A DNA stretch of 64,000 nt from Limnephilus marmoratus (lineage: Eukaryota > Arthropoda > Insecta > Trichoptera > Limnephilidae), in the NCBI GenBank assembly GCA_917880885.1, contig OU862933.1, forward strand, positions 8,603,452-8,667,451. Reading direction: 5' to 3'. A model generated the notes under the pieces. The model was not told where the DNA came from, searched no databases, and saw only the letters and a program-made list of their open reading frames with translations. Made by a program: the position numbers and the translations under genes. Below, piece after piece: positions 10,803 through 20,168 of this stretch (its first letter is position 1; each line of letters begins with the position of its first letter).

Positions 10803-11545
10803 TTAAATTTCGTCGAAATTTAAACATTCATCGTCATCAATGCTGTCTTCGACGGGGGCTCCGTTCATACATGAGCCGAGGCAGCCGCAGGCACCGGAGC
10901 AGGCAATCCCTGCTTTGCGGCAACCGCAGCGCATCCCACACCCAGTCGTGCATCGGCAAAAGATCGTGTTCAAAATGGAGATGGGTGCCACAGGGTCGTT
11001 CGTGTTAACTGGGTTAAGGATCCCATCTTCTCCCTTGACCCAACTCCATTGGATGGGTAGTAGAGGGTTGCCTAGCCACTGTTGTATCTGTAAAAAAGTA
11101 ATGAGACCAAGGTAAGCATTCATCACAAATTAATATTTGTAATAAGAAAGCAGTATTTAAAACTATATGCAACTGGATTTAATTACCTGTAGATATATTC
11201 TGAGCGAGTGTTGCTTTGAAGCTCCTCTGGTGGGAGGAAGAGTGGCCATGTCTGATTTGGGCTTCATTGACGCTTTCAAAAATGCCGAGTACCGATGTTT
11301 GTTTAGGTTGTCTTAATGAGCAGGCGCTTTGTATACAGCCAAAAAAAGTTTCTCGCCAGCCTGTTCAATATTCTCAGCTGATGCTGAGGGATCAGAGAAT
11401 ATTGGTGAAATATCTTGCGTGAGGCCAGGATTTTCTGTGAAGAGGTAAGCGATTCCCACTTTACTCTTTACATATATCGCCGAGGTGGTGTCGCATCCGG
11501 AGAAGCTATGGAAAAGGAGAATCGTTTTAGCGATTGGAAGCTGTT
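10803..11545 (-). pseudogene. Inverted 3' half of Academ-like transposase (CXC exon intact)
   Basis: Minus strand. An upstream exon (about 11545-11187) reads through the GCDTTSA region and into VGIAYLFTENPGLTQ without the frame change seen in the plus-strand copy. An intron follows at 11186-11088 (CTACAG|GTAATT ... TTACAG). The terminal exon 11087-10803 encodes IQQWLG, WSWVKGEDG, a complete CXC domain (C-x-C-x3-C-x3-C-x-C-x6-C-x3-C-x-C-x3-C) and an acidic tail. An in-frame stop in the upstream exon (TAA after KAPAH) is shared with the other arm, so it predates or was homogenised with the inversion. It lacks any 5' half and cannot be functional alone. Confidence 0.65.
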
Positions 11546-11662
11546 AGCAAGAAAATGTTCTTGTTGAATGGTGATGGTCGTTTTTTTCGTGAAAGTTGAT
11601 GTCAACCGAAGTTTTTGTGAGCCTCCTTTGCTTCTGCTCCGCTCGAAAGAAACAAAACAAGG

Positions 11663-12651
11663 TTGATTCACTTGCTCAGCGAGAAAATGACAGCAGCCGG
11701 GATTAAAACAACTGTTGCTACAGGGGATGCTGATAGCACTATTGTGAGGTGTGGGTTGGATGAAGCTGCTCTACATTCAAATGTAGCAATAGTTGCGGAG
11801 GATGTGGACTTGTTAGTTCTCCTCATTGGATTGGCACCACCATCAATCAATATATATTTCATGAAGCCGGGCCGTGGGAATGTGGAGACCAAATTGTTTT
11901 CGGTGCGACAACTTCAACAGCTTCCAATCGCCAAAACAATTCTCCTTCTCCATAGCTTCTCCGGATGCGACACCACCTCGGCGATATATGGAAAGTGTAA
12001 AGTGGGAATGTAAATGTAAAGCTCTTCGCAGAAAATCCTGGCCTCACCCAAGACATTTCACCAATATTCTCTGATCCCTCAGCATCAGCTGAGAATATTG
12101 AACAGGCTGGCGAGAAACTTTTTTTGGCTGTATACAAAGCGCCTGCTCATTAAGACAACCTAAACAAACATCGGTACTCGGCATTTTTGAAAGCGTCAAT
12201 GAAGCCCAAATCAGACATGGCCACTCTTCCTCCCACCAGAGGAGCTTCAAAGCAACACTCGCTCAGAATATATCTACAGGTAATTAAATCCAGTTGCATA
12301 TAGTTTTAAATACTGCTTTCTTATTACAAATATTAATTTGTGATGAATGCTTACCTTGGTCTCATTACTTTTTTACAGATACAACAGTGGCTAGGCAACC
12401 CTCTACTACCCATCCAATGGAGTTGGGTCAAGGGAGAAGATGGGATCCTTAACCCAGTTAACACGAACGACCCTGTGGCACCCTTCTCCATTTTGAACAC
12501 GATCTTTTGCCGATGCACGACTGGGTGTGGGATACGCTGCGGTTGCCGCAAAGCAGGGATTGCCTACGGCTGCCTCGGCTCATGTATGAACGGAGCCCCC
12601 GTCGAAGACAGCATTGATGACGATGAATGTTTAAATTTCGACGAAATTTAA
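11663..12651 (+). pseudogene. Academ-like transposase pseudogene (XPG-like core plus CXC exon)
   Basis: From about 11663 the plus strand reads SEKMTAAGIKTTVATGDADS, then VAIVAEDVDLLVLLIG and LLLHSFSGCDTTSAIYGKCK, paralogous in order and spacing to 1080-1390. An indel after VG at about 12009-12040 shifts the frame; reading resumes as ENPGLTQDISPIFSDPSASA and carries an in-frame TAA near 12150. An intron 12280-12378 (CAG|GTAATT ... TTACAG|ATA, phase 0) is supported by comparison with element 1, where the same junction is contiguous (HQVQQWLG). The last exon encodes the CXC domain, but a 12-bp deletion replaces CSGAC with Y, removing two cysteines. The N-terminal third is absent. Confidence 0.68.
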
Positions 12652-13339
12652 TGTTCAAGGTACATCCCTAAGGGGTCGTCCATTAATGACGTGATGTTTT
12701 TTTAGCAACTTTTTAACCCCCCCCCCCCCCGTGGTGATATGTGGTGAGGTTTTAGACTAACCCCCCCCCCCCCCCAAATCACACGTTTTTTTTTAGTACA
12801 AAGTATTTTGAAATATTCAGAATATTATCACGAAAAATAAATACACGTGATATCTCATTACACCCACCCCCCGGTGATATTTGGTGATTTTTTCCGAACC
12901 CCCCCCCCCCCCTTTCGAGAGTCACGTGATTAATGGACGACCCCTAAGCATTAATTATTTGATTTTTTAACAATAAGCATTTGATTTTTACCGACAAACA
13001 TTTCATTTTTTAAAATTAAAACAGATTTTTTTAAATTTTACTTTTTCCCCCCTCCCTATCTGCTTAAGCATTGATCCTAACAAAAAAGTTTATAGAATAT
13101 AGTTTGGAGATAATTTAGTACCTGAACACTTTTTCGCTAGAGGCAGTAGTTTTTGAGTTATTAACGAAAAACTGAAAAAAGGGACCTTTAAACCCCCCCC
13201 TCCCCCTTAGCTCCACCCCCACCCCCCAGTACTTTTAGTATTTTGTTAAGGACACCTTCCCCTACAACTGTGCCAAAATTGGCTTCTACATGAATTATTT
13301 CCCCTATTTGGTATTTTTTGGTCTTCGTTGCCTGGGCTA
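11916..13339 (+). repeat. Right arm of foldback, element 2
   Basis: Pairs with 10111-11545. It contains the gene 3' end, its polyadenylation-side flank, the MITE at 12672-12944 and the element terminus with C runs and the ACTTTTAGTATTTTG motif. Confidence 0.92.
12672..12944. mobile_element. Same MITE, right-arm copy
   Basis: 273 bp, inverted relative to 10510-10782 and in the equivalent place, with TAA flanks (12669-12671, 12945-12947). Its presence in both arms means it was inserted before the arm was duplicated. Confidence 0.8.
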
Positions 13340-13431
13340 ATATTATAATTCATTTATATTATGTATGGCTGATAATATACAGGATCATATTTTCCTGGTA
13401 GGTCACTTGAGATTAACACGGTATATTTGCA

Positions 13432-14800
13432 TATTTATTTGTTTATTTAATTTACGCCCAAAGGGTTTTTACTTAAATATATACAGACAGTACAATTTTA
13501 ACAGGATAAAGAAAAATATAATATAAATAAAAGTTACGATAGAAAACAAAAATACTAACATGAAATAAAAATAAAAGCAACAAAAATTTAAAAGTACAGT
13601 GAGAAAAATAAACAATAAAGTTGCGATAAAAAATAAAAAAATACATGCATGATATAAATACACAAGGAACAAAATTTTTAAAGTACAGTGATCAGATGTG
13701 TTTACAAATTTACAGTGCTTATTGGTTTCTCATAGCTTGAAACCGCTATGAGTAGATGTAGGTTCGTCAGTTGCAGGAGTTCGGAACTGTTCAATTTGAA
13801 TTTTAATATTTTAGATTAAAACAAAAAAAGTTTTATTTAAGTCGATGTAGTAAATTTACAAAAAAATATTAGTGAGCATTTAAATTATGGATAAATGATT
13901 TTATTTTTTCATGTTTATAATGTATCAGTGACATATTCCATATATCTATGTGCGAATATATATTACCCACGTTTTTAATTCTGTATAGTGGTATATTGAA
14001 TTGTGCCCTAGTCGTAGTATTGCCACAATAAAACGGTAGTACTGACCATGAGTTTCTGGCGGGCACATTAAAATTTATGGGCGCCAAGAATTCAGTGCTG
14101 TCAATTTTATTACGCAAGATTTTAAATAAAAATACTAGATCTAAATCAGTTCTGTCACTCAAATTTAAAAGATTAGATAATTGCAGTAGATAAGTGTAGT
14201 TTAATACTTTCATACTTTCCGTGCCGCCACCGCATGGGAAGTTGCCTGGATGGAATCTCCCCTGATGACCCTCTGGAGACGGGAGACGATGAAATACCCC
14301 CCGTAAACGGCTATTTACATTCATTTTAGTGTTTGATACATACATAATTTTTTTTTTTTTAGTTTCATTTTTCATGCTTATTCGTTTATTTTATTTAATT
14401 TGTGTGTTGTTATTTAATTTTTACCTTAACTTATTATTAATCTTTTTTTGTTATTTTACATTATGGAATGTATTGCATTGCACTTCCCCTGCATACATTC
14501 TGGAAAAAACTTATATTTTTTATATTATTAATTGTTCTTTGGGTATTTTTAGTTTATAGTTTAAAAAGCTTAGGAATTTTTTTGTACTCTTTCTATTATT
14601 TAAGAATGCACGTCTTAGTGAGGAGACCACACAGTTGAGTTATATTCAACCAGACTTCTCACTAGTAACGTGTACAGAAGTTTTAATGTCTTTAAAATCT
14701 TTAGCCACTCTTAGTACAAAACCTAACATTATTAAAAAACTTAGATACAGTTTGCACCCAGAGAACAATGATGTGTTATTGAATCGTTATGATTCAACTT
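13432..14800 (-). pseudogene. 5'-truncated LINE, interrupted by an insertion
   Basis: Minus strand. The segment from about 14770 reads MLGFVLRVAKDFKDIK, then LLVRSLVEYNSTVWSPH and IIERVQKKFLSFLNYKLKIP. After an interruption (about 14525-14216) it resumes as LNYTYLLQLSNLLNLSDRTD and PARNSWSVLPFYCGNTTTRA, ending KHEKIKSFIHNLNAH at 13869. Segment by segment it matches the LINE at 62.2-63.3 kb, so the two are one family. The 3' UTR ends at about 13432 in an (AAAT)-like tail with the GGGCGTAAAT motif shared with the 54.2 and 61.9 kb copies. No palm (FADD) or endonuclease remains. Confidence 0.78.
14216..14525. other. Insertion of unknown type within the LINE
   Basis: About 310 bp with no counterpart in the related LINE at 62.2 kb. 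It includes a G+C-rich piece (GAAGTTGCCTGGATGGAATC ... GATGACCCTCTGGAGACGGG), a T run at about 14347 and a T-rich remainder. Possibly a retroposon fragment; no TSD identified. Confidence 0.4.
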
Positions 14801-15583
14801 TGTAAATTATAACAGGATTTAAAAGAAAAATTGTGGTTCATATTATTATCATAGGTCATTTACGTCACGAGTTAGAAATTTCACTGCTTCTGATAAACAA
14901 ATGAATTTCTGAAACAAACGAATTTAAAATTAGTATTTAAGCCACAGTGGAAGATACACTAAAAAAATAATCGTTGTTTGAAATAAAAATATTATTTGTT
15001 TTTTTTTTACAAACCAATAAGAGAATCTAATCACTTTAGATCAGATACAATTAAAATAACTAGTTAAAATGTATGTGTTTTTTGCAAACTGTATGATATA
15101 TTTAGCAAAATTCACAAGAGAAATGTTTTCATTAATTATCTTTGACCAGGTCAATGCATTTTTTGAATTATCTCTTCATTTTATAATCTGCTGGTTCGTA
15201 CCTATAACCCCTTAATGAGAAAACCCACGCACTACTCTATTCTAGAACCACGGGGGCCGAGTCCCAATTTATCAAATTTGATAGCATAATGTTCCGGAAT
15301 AAATAAAACGTTATAAAATCTGCAGAACATTTCATACCAAAGCTTTAATTTTGTGAATTTTAATTAATTAAAATGTTATTTTATTATTAAGTGTTTCGTA
15401 AGAAGCTTTTATTTGTACATGTACGGTATTGTAGTGTATGTAAAAATAATAAAATATTGTTATATCCTTTATACTTTCTTAATGATTCATTTTCATGTTT
15501 CATGGTATTTAGTAAGGCATCTCGAGTAAACAAAGACAAAAGAATGCAGTAACATAAAAAAACACAAATGTGAAATAATTGAG
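14801..15583. other. AT-rich DNA, no recognised feature
   Basis: No coding frame or repeat family recognised. A short G+C-richer patch lies at 15220-15270. Confidence 0.5.
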
Positions 15584-15687
15584 TTTTTTTTTTTTTTTTT
15601 TGTGCATTACAGATTGATTTAATCCTATTACAATACACATAACATATACATGAGAAAAGAAATTACAAAATTACAAAAATACATATT

Positions 15688-16477
15688 TTAGAGTCCTTGC
15701 TTGAAATTATTCTTGAAACCTTCAAGACTAATGTTGAAAATGTCAAGAGACCTAGAAATATCTTTTAGCAGCACCATACCTCTTGTCATGCTATGTTGGG
15801 CCACAACGTCTGTTCTGCCATGAGGGATATAGAGCAAGTCATGGTGGCGACCCTGGCAGTAGTTGTTCGGTACGAACAATTTATAGCATTCTAAGAGGTA
15901 TGGGCTGTCAATGTAATAGTTTATAATTTTGAAAGCTGTGACTGTTAGGGTCTCATTCCTTCTAGAATGGAGACTTTCGAAGCGTGTTTCAGATAGCAAA
16001 TCTAGATGATGCATAAATCGCGGGTATTCACCATGCATTCTCATATAAAGATACCTTAGAAACTTTTTTTGGATTTGTTCTAATAAAGCTATGTATTTTT
16101 GCTGGTATGGGGCCCAAACAGCAGAAGCATATTCTAATTTTGATCGTATAATGCAGTTAAACATCGATGTCATTGCTTCGGGCTTGGAAAATTGTTTACT
16201 TATTCTTATCACAAATCTAAGAAGTGTGTAACACGATGATGTCAACTCCACTATATGATCTGAAAAAGTAAGTTTGGGATCGAATGTAACCCCGAGGTCC
16301 TTGATGAATTTTACTGATGACAATATTTCATTATTTAATTTATAATCAAATTTAATCGGGTTTTTGGAACGCGTATAGGTCATGGTGACACATTTTTTTA
16401 CATTAAAGAAAAGTTTATTCTCATCTGCCCATGAAGATATTGCGTCTAAATCAAGTTGTAACTTAAAACAATCTTTG
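15688..16477 (-). pseudogene. LINE X polymerase C-terminal part (downstream of insertion Y)
   Basis: Reading resumes on the minus strand at about 16475 as DCFKLQLDLDAISSWADENK, then FFNVKKCVTMTYTRSKNP, VKFIKDLGVTFDPKLTFSDH, IIRSKLEYASAVWAPY and IQKKFLRYLYMRMHG, ending FKNNFKQGL at 15688. These are the thumb and C-terminal blocks that follow the FADD palm motif in jockey/CR1-like polymerases. The aligned copy at 31.6-32.5 kb shows FADDLK directly upstream of the same DCFK segment. In the original element this joined directly to the palm at 17717; insertion Y now separates them. The segment is uninterrupted by stops, so X may be a young insertion. The next ATG (16383) would not be a native start. 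Confidence 0.8.
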
Positions 16478-17716
16478 TTTTTTTTTTTTCATATGTTTTT
16501 ATTCCAGTAAAAAAGAAAATAACATTTTCACTTACTTAACTAAAATATTGAATTATGTACAGTTTTTACATTACATAGTTTTTACATTTCATAACCTTAG
16601 ATTACATTAGATTGCAATACTAACATTTACATGATATTATATTACCATACGATATTATTCACTATCACTACTTTGTTTTTTGTGAATAAACATGAACAAT
16701 TTTTTTTTGAATTTGCACACACTTTTTTCGTTTTTGATATCATCTGGAAGGGAATTATATAAATTGCCCCCCTCGTAACTAATTGATTGCTTACCGTAGT
16801 TAGTATGAATGGTGTTTAAACGTATGTTATCGTGTTGTCGTGTAAAATGTTTGTGTACTTGGGACGTTTTAATGAATTCTGTGTTTGTATGTATGAGTTT
16901 ATTATTTATTTTGTATATAAGGACACATATATTGTACTCGTATAGTTTTCTTAATGTTAGCAGTTTTGTTTCCAAATATAATTTATTTGTGGATGTTTTG
17001 GATTTGTAGTGAAATAGTTTTTTGATTATCTTATTTTGAATTACCTGTAATTCATTGATGTATGTTTCATACGCATTTCCCCAGATTTCAATTAGGTAAT
17101 TTAGGTGTGAGTGTACGAGACTATAGTATAAACTTTTTTTTAATCTAATTGGTAATAGATATGATAACCAGCTAAAAACGCTAATTAAGGGTGTGATTTT
17201 ATCTTTTACATTTTGAATGTGTTGTTTAAAAGTTAAATGCTTATCGATGCACAGCCCAAGATATTTTTCCTGTTTCAGGATTTGCAAATCGTTATTTTCA
17301 ATTTTTAATGGTACATGTGGAGGAATTATTTTACGGTTTGAACTTAAAATCATGTATCCTGTTTTCTTTATATTCATTGTTAGGATATTTGATTGGAGCC
17401 AACCGCAAATTCTTTCTAGGTCACTTTGTGCATTTTCTAGTAGTATGTTTAGATCTTTACCCCAGTAGAATATTGCAGTATCATCTGCATATAAGTAAAT
17501 TTCACCGTTTAATTCTAATTGCGAAATATCATTGATATAAATTTGGAACAGTAGTGGCCCTAGTATGGATCCTTGCGGAACTCCATAGTTTATTGGAAGG
17601 TGCTTACTATTTTGATTGTTAATGCTTACGAATTGCTTTCTATTGCTAAGATATGATTTGAATAGATTAAGAGCAGGACCAACTACACCAAGTTTCTCGA
17701 GTTTCTTGAGAAGTAT
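16478..17716 (-). mobile_element. LINE Y, 5'-truncated, inserted inside LINE X
   Basis: The A tail is at 16489-16478 on the minus strand. The 5' junction lies after the X codon run IRDIQD (17717). Short direct repeats CAAGAT (17722-17717) and CAAAGAT (16477-16471) flank it, consistent with a small TSD. Y differs in sequence from X and has its own palm and C-terminal region. Confidence 0.8.
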
Positions 17717-18616
17717 ATCTTGAATGTCGCGTATCGTCCTGAGCAGTTTGAGATCGTCAGCAAAAAGCAAGCAAGTAGTACTCTGGATGCATTCTTGAAT
17801 ACCATCGATTAATATCAAGAATAGTAGAGGTCCCAGGTTTGACCCCTGAGGTATTCCTGAAAATGCGGGAAATTCCCTGGACTCTTGGCCACCGATGCAT
17901 ATATACTGTGTTCTATTTTTTAAGTATGTCACAATAAACTGTATCAGAGGTTGGTCAAAGCCTATTTTATGGATCTTTCTTAAAAGTACGTCATGATCTA
18001 CACGGTCGAAGGCTTTTGCAAAGTCAGTGTAAATAACGTCTGTTTGATATTTCGCATCCAATCCTCTTGCTACTCTGTGTGAGAGTTCAAGGAGATTGGA
18101 TACAGTCGATTTTTTTGACAAAAAACCGTGCTGGTTTCCCCCAAGAAGCGGTTTTATTTTATTTGTTAGTTTTTCACAAATAAGTGTTTCAAAGATTTTC
18201 GGAAAAGACGATAAGACAGCTACTGGTCTATAATTGTGTGCCTCTGTTTTGCATCCCGACTTATATATTGGGCTCACCTTGGTGAGTTTCCAGGATTGGG
18301 GAAAGGTCGCGGTGGCAACACTGAGGTTCATTATATGGCACAACGGTTTATACAAGTATTCTCCTAACGTGATAATTACGTGAGGTGGAATTCCATCCGG
18401 TCCCGTGGCCTTATCGGGCTTTAGGTTCTGAATGCAAATTTTTACTTCCTCAGGTTTAAATATATCAAGGGAGATTAAATCTATAAATGTAGGCACCTCT
18501 TGCCGGAGACTCTCCGCATTTAATTTGGGACACGTTTGGTTATAAACTGATTTGAAGTAGTCCGCGAATATCTCCGACACTCGTTGGGGACACTGGATGA
18601 TTTCATTCGCGTCCAT
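16655..18616 (-). CDS. 653-codon fused ORF with two reverse-transcriptase palms (LINE X + LINE Y)
   Basis: Residues 1-300 come from LINE X: LKPDKATGPDGIPP near residue 68, TDFAKAFDRVDH near 197-208, GIPQGSNLGPLLF at 254-266 and the catalytic FADD at 285-288. At residue 301 the frame crosses without a break into LINE Y: a fingers/palm segment LGVVGPALNLFKSYLSN, then GVPQGSILGPLLF at 345-357, the catalytic YADD at 376-379, LKQEKYLGLCIDKHLTFKQH, HLNYLIEIWGN and a C-terminal LWNSLP-like LYNSLPDDIKNE. Y has lost its N-terminal palm A motif. The chimera has no endonuclease and is unlikely to act as a polymerase. The in-frame join is most simply accidental, with the insertion recent enough that no stops have accumulated. 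The ATG at 18616 is inside the X frame, which continues upstream. Confidence 0.85.
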   Translation of the reverse strand: MDANEIIQCPQRVSEIFADYFKSVYNQTCPKLNAESLRQEVPTFIDLISLDIFKPEEVKICIQNLKPDKATGPDGIPPHVIITLGEYLYKPLCHIMNLSVATATFPQSWKLTKVSPIYKSGCKTEAHNYRPVAVLSSFPKIFETLICEKLTNKIKPLLGGNQHGFLSKKSTVSNLLELSHRVARGLDAKYQTDVIYTDFAKAFDRVDHDVLLRKIHKIGFDQPLIQFIVTYLKNRTQYICIGGQESREFPAFSGIPQGSNLGPLLFLILIDGIQECIQSTTCLLFADDLKLLRTIRDIQDILLKKLEKLGVVGPALNLFKSYLSNRKQFVSINNQNSKHLPINYGVPQGSILGPLLFQIYINDISQLELNGEIYLYADDTAIFYWGKDLNILLENAQSDLERICGWLQSNILTMNIKKTGYMILSSNRKIIPPHVPLKIENNDLQILKQEKYLGLCIDKHLTFKQHIQNVKDKITPLISVFSWLSYLLPIRLKKSLYYSLVHSHLNYLIEIWGNAYETYINELQVIQNKIIKKLFHYKSKTSTNKLYLETKLLTLRKLYEYNICVLIYKINNKLIHTNTEFIKTSQVHKHFTRQHDNIRLNTIHTNYGKQSISYEGGNLYNSLPDDIKNEKSVCKFKKKLFMFIHKKQSSDSE

Positions 18617-19378
18617 GAGCGCAATAGAAGTACCCCCACTTGATTTTTGAGACCTAATATATTTCCAAAAATTTTTAACATCATTTTTAATCCCATTTTC
18701 AATATAAGATAAGTGAAGTTTCTTTTTTAAAGAAATTTCCTTTTTTTAGTTCAGATCTCTTCTCAGAGAATAGTGAGTAGTCTGAGTGACTCTTAGTGGC
18801 TTTATATTTTCTGCGAAGAGATTCCTTGAGTTTAATTTTATTGATTATACTTTTGTCAAACCATACCGGATAATTAATATTTGTTTTGGGTGGTTTTTTT
18901 GTGAGGACACACAAATCAAAAATACTGCCCAATACTGAGTAGAAATATTCTACTGCTTCGTCAATAATAAAACATTTGGAAAAATGATTTGACTAAACTA
19001 ACGCAGAATAGACAATACATAAACACTATCCTTTAACAAGATATTTCTGAAGTTTCATGGCTATACAGAAATTATGTCGACACATTAGTGAGATAAAAGA
19101 ATATTTAGATTTGATTGAAGTGAACATCTCATTATGCATTTGATTTACATAAATGTATTTATATCATTTATATCATTTAAGTATTTCCAATCGAAATGAG
19201 AAAAAATTTGCTTACATAGGTTGACATTTAAATGATTGAAGTTGAATTTGCTAAAGTTAATTCTGTTCGACAGCGTAGGTTGCGGAGTTTGATGGTTGTT
19301 GTCACTAGATGGCACCGCTGGTTGCTGGTTGCGCGTAGAGCCGGTAGCGTTTCGTCGAGCGTTCCGGCGGCTGTACAT
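18617..19378 (-). pseudogene. LINE X segment between endonuclease and polymerase, broken
   Basis: The minus strand reads NFSKFNFNHLNVNLCKQIF and HFDWKYLNDINDINTF (19260-19145). After the 201-bp insertion it reads IDEAVEYFYSVLGSIFDL and NYPVWFDKSIINKIKLKESL (18960-18780), then ENGIKNDVKNFWKYIRSQKS just upstream of 18616. The WFDKS...LRRKYK block is the usual basic linker ahead of LINE polymerases. A one-base change in an A run at about 18725 shifts the frame. The region upstream of SNRINF is basic and low-complexity, and no endonuclease motifs are visible. Confidence 0.65.
18963..19163. mobile_element. 201-bp module, copy 1 (inside LINE X)
   Basis: Almost identical to 20169-20369, starting AATAATAAAACATTTGG and ending AAATGTATTTATA, with at least one substitution (CTATACAG versus CTATTCAG). 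It interrupts LINE X coding sequence between the DINDIN and EAVEYF segments, so it behaves as a discrete insertion. No ORF, no obvious terminal inverted repeat. Confidence 0.75.
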
Positions 19379-19481
19379 TGTTTTTGATAGTGCTGCATGT
19401 ATCGCTAACGAAGGGTGATATTTATCTTCTAGGACTAAGAAAGTTGCTGAAAAGAAGAATAAGTCATGTAAGCAGAAGCCG

Positions 19482-19680
19482 TTTTTATAAAATTGGCCCC
19501 CAGATTCCTATTCACCCTATCCATCCCTCATACATATTTCCTTCCCAGAACTCCTCTCCTTCCTTTCCTTTAAAAAATCCTCCAAACAACATCCCCAAAG
19601 ATGATGACATAGGCTCTGATGGAAATTATTTTCCTAAGGCTCTCCCACGTGGAGCTAATGTAAAAAAAACGTAGTAAAAT
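19482..19680 (+). mobile_element. Repeat A fragment (3' half)
   Basis: GATTCCTATTCACCCTATCC, TTCCCAGAACTCCTCTCC, CATCCCCAAAGATGATGACA and CACGTGGAGCTAATG followed by an A run. Matches the 3' half of repeat A. Confidence 0.75.
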
Positions 19681-19799
19681 GGAGGAACTTATTTTGTATA
19701 TATGTACTTGAGGTAATCCAACCGCTTTACCGCCCCTGTATAAGTAACAGATGGTTACTTCTTCAGGGCTCTCACAAGGACTCTAATTTTTTATATATG

Positions 19800-20110
19800 T
19801 ACTAGCAGATCCGGCCACACGTTGCTGTGGCTAAAGAAACACAACGCCATTACCCAACCTTTATAAAATCCACACTACCCGCTTGCCAGCTGCCCGCTGC
19901 CCGCTGCCCGCTGCCTGTAAATAATTGAATATTTGAATTTCTCGGCTTTTCTCTACTATAATAAGCATGTATTATCCATGTAAACCTTACTCTTGAAACA
20001 CTATATCTATTGGTGAAAACCGCATGAAAATTCGTTGCGTGGTTTAAAAGATCTATGCGCACATACATTTTGAGCGACTTCATTTTATACTAAGTAATGA
20101 TGATGATGAT
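19800..20110 (+). mobile_element. Retroposon with (GAT)n tail
   Basis: The head is ACTAGCAGATCCGGCCACAC. The body has CCGCATGAAAATTCGTTGCG and TTTAAAAGATCTATGCGC, and the end is TTTTATACTAAG followed by TAATGATGATGATGATAATG. This arrangement is common to short insect RTE-type retroposons ending in a trinucleotide run. A small CTGCCCG tandem (19886-19916) lies inside. Confidence 0.6.
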
Positions 20111-20168
20111 AATGATTTTGAATGGTTTGTACGGGAATAAAACAAGTTTTGCTGCGGCTCCCCAACTA

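Larger units (their letters stand above)
10111..11545 (-). repeat. Left arm of foldback, element 2
   Basis: Reverse complement of 11916-13339 with scattered substitutions and indels. It contains, from outside in, an element terminus, a trapped MITE (10510-10782) and the 3' part of the gene on the minus strand. Near 11430-11475 it keeps sequence that the other arm has lost. Confidence 0.92.
10111..13339. mobile_element. Academ-like DNA transposon copy 2, giant foldback
   Basis: The left end TAGCCCAGGCAACGAAG and right end CTTCGTTGCCTGGGCTA are inverted. The arms 10111-11545 and 11916-13339 pair over about 1.43 kb around a 370-bp unique core. The core and right arm form a plus-strand gene related to the one at 373-2051; the left arm carries a second copy of its 3' exons on the minus strand. 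Flanking ATA on both sides would fit the 3-4 bp TSD recalled for Academ, but the DNA is AT-rich, so this is weak. Confidence 0.65.
15584..19378 (-). mobile_element. LINE X, 5'-truncated, carrying two later insertions
   Basis: Minus strand. The A tail is at 15601-15584; the 3' UTR and C-terminal domain at 15602-16477; insertion Y at 16478-17716; palm and fingers at 17717-18616; the connector before the polymerase at 18617-18962; a 201-bp insertion at 18963-19163; and a more upstream piece at 19164-19378. The endonuclease domain is missing. X is the same family as the fragment at 31.6-32.5 kb. Confidence 0.8.

Noticed and set aside
10796..11115. Plus-strand frames over the left arm of element 2
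   Set aside because: Antisense of the CXC exon.
16809..17535. Plus-strand frames across LINE Y
   Set aside because: Antisense of the minus-strand polymerase.
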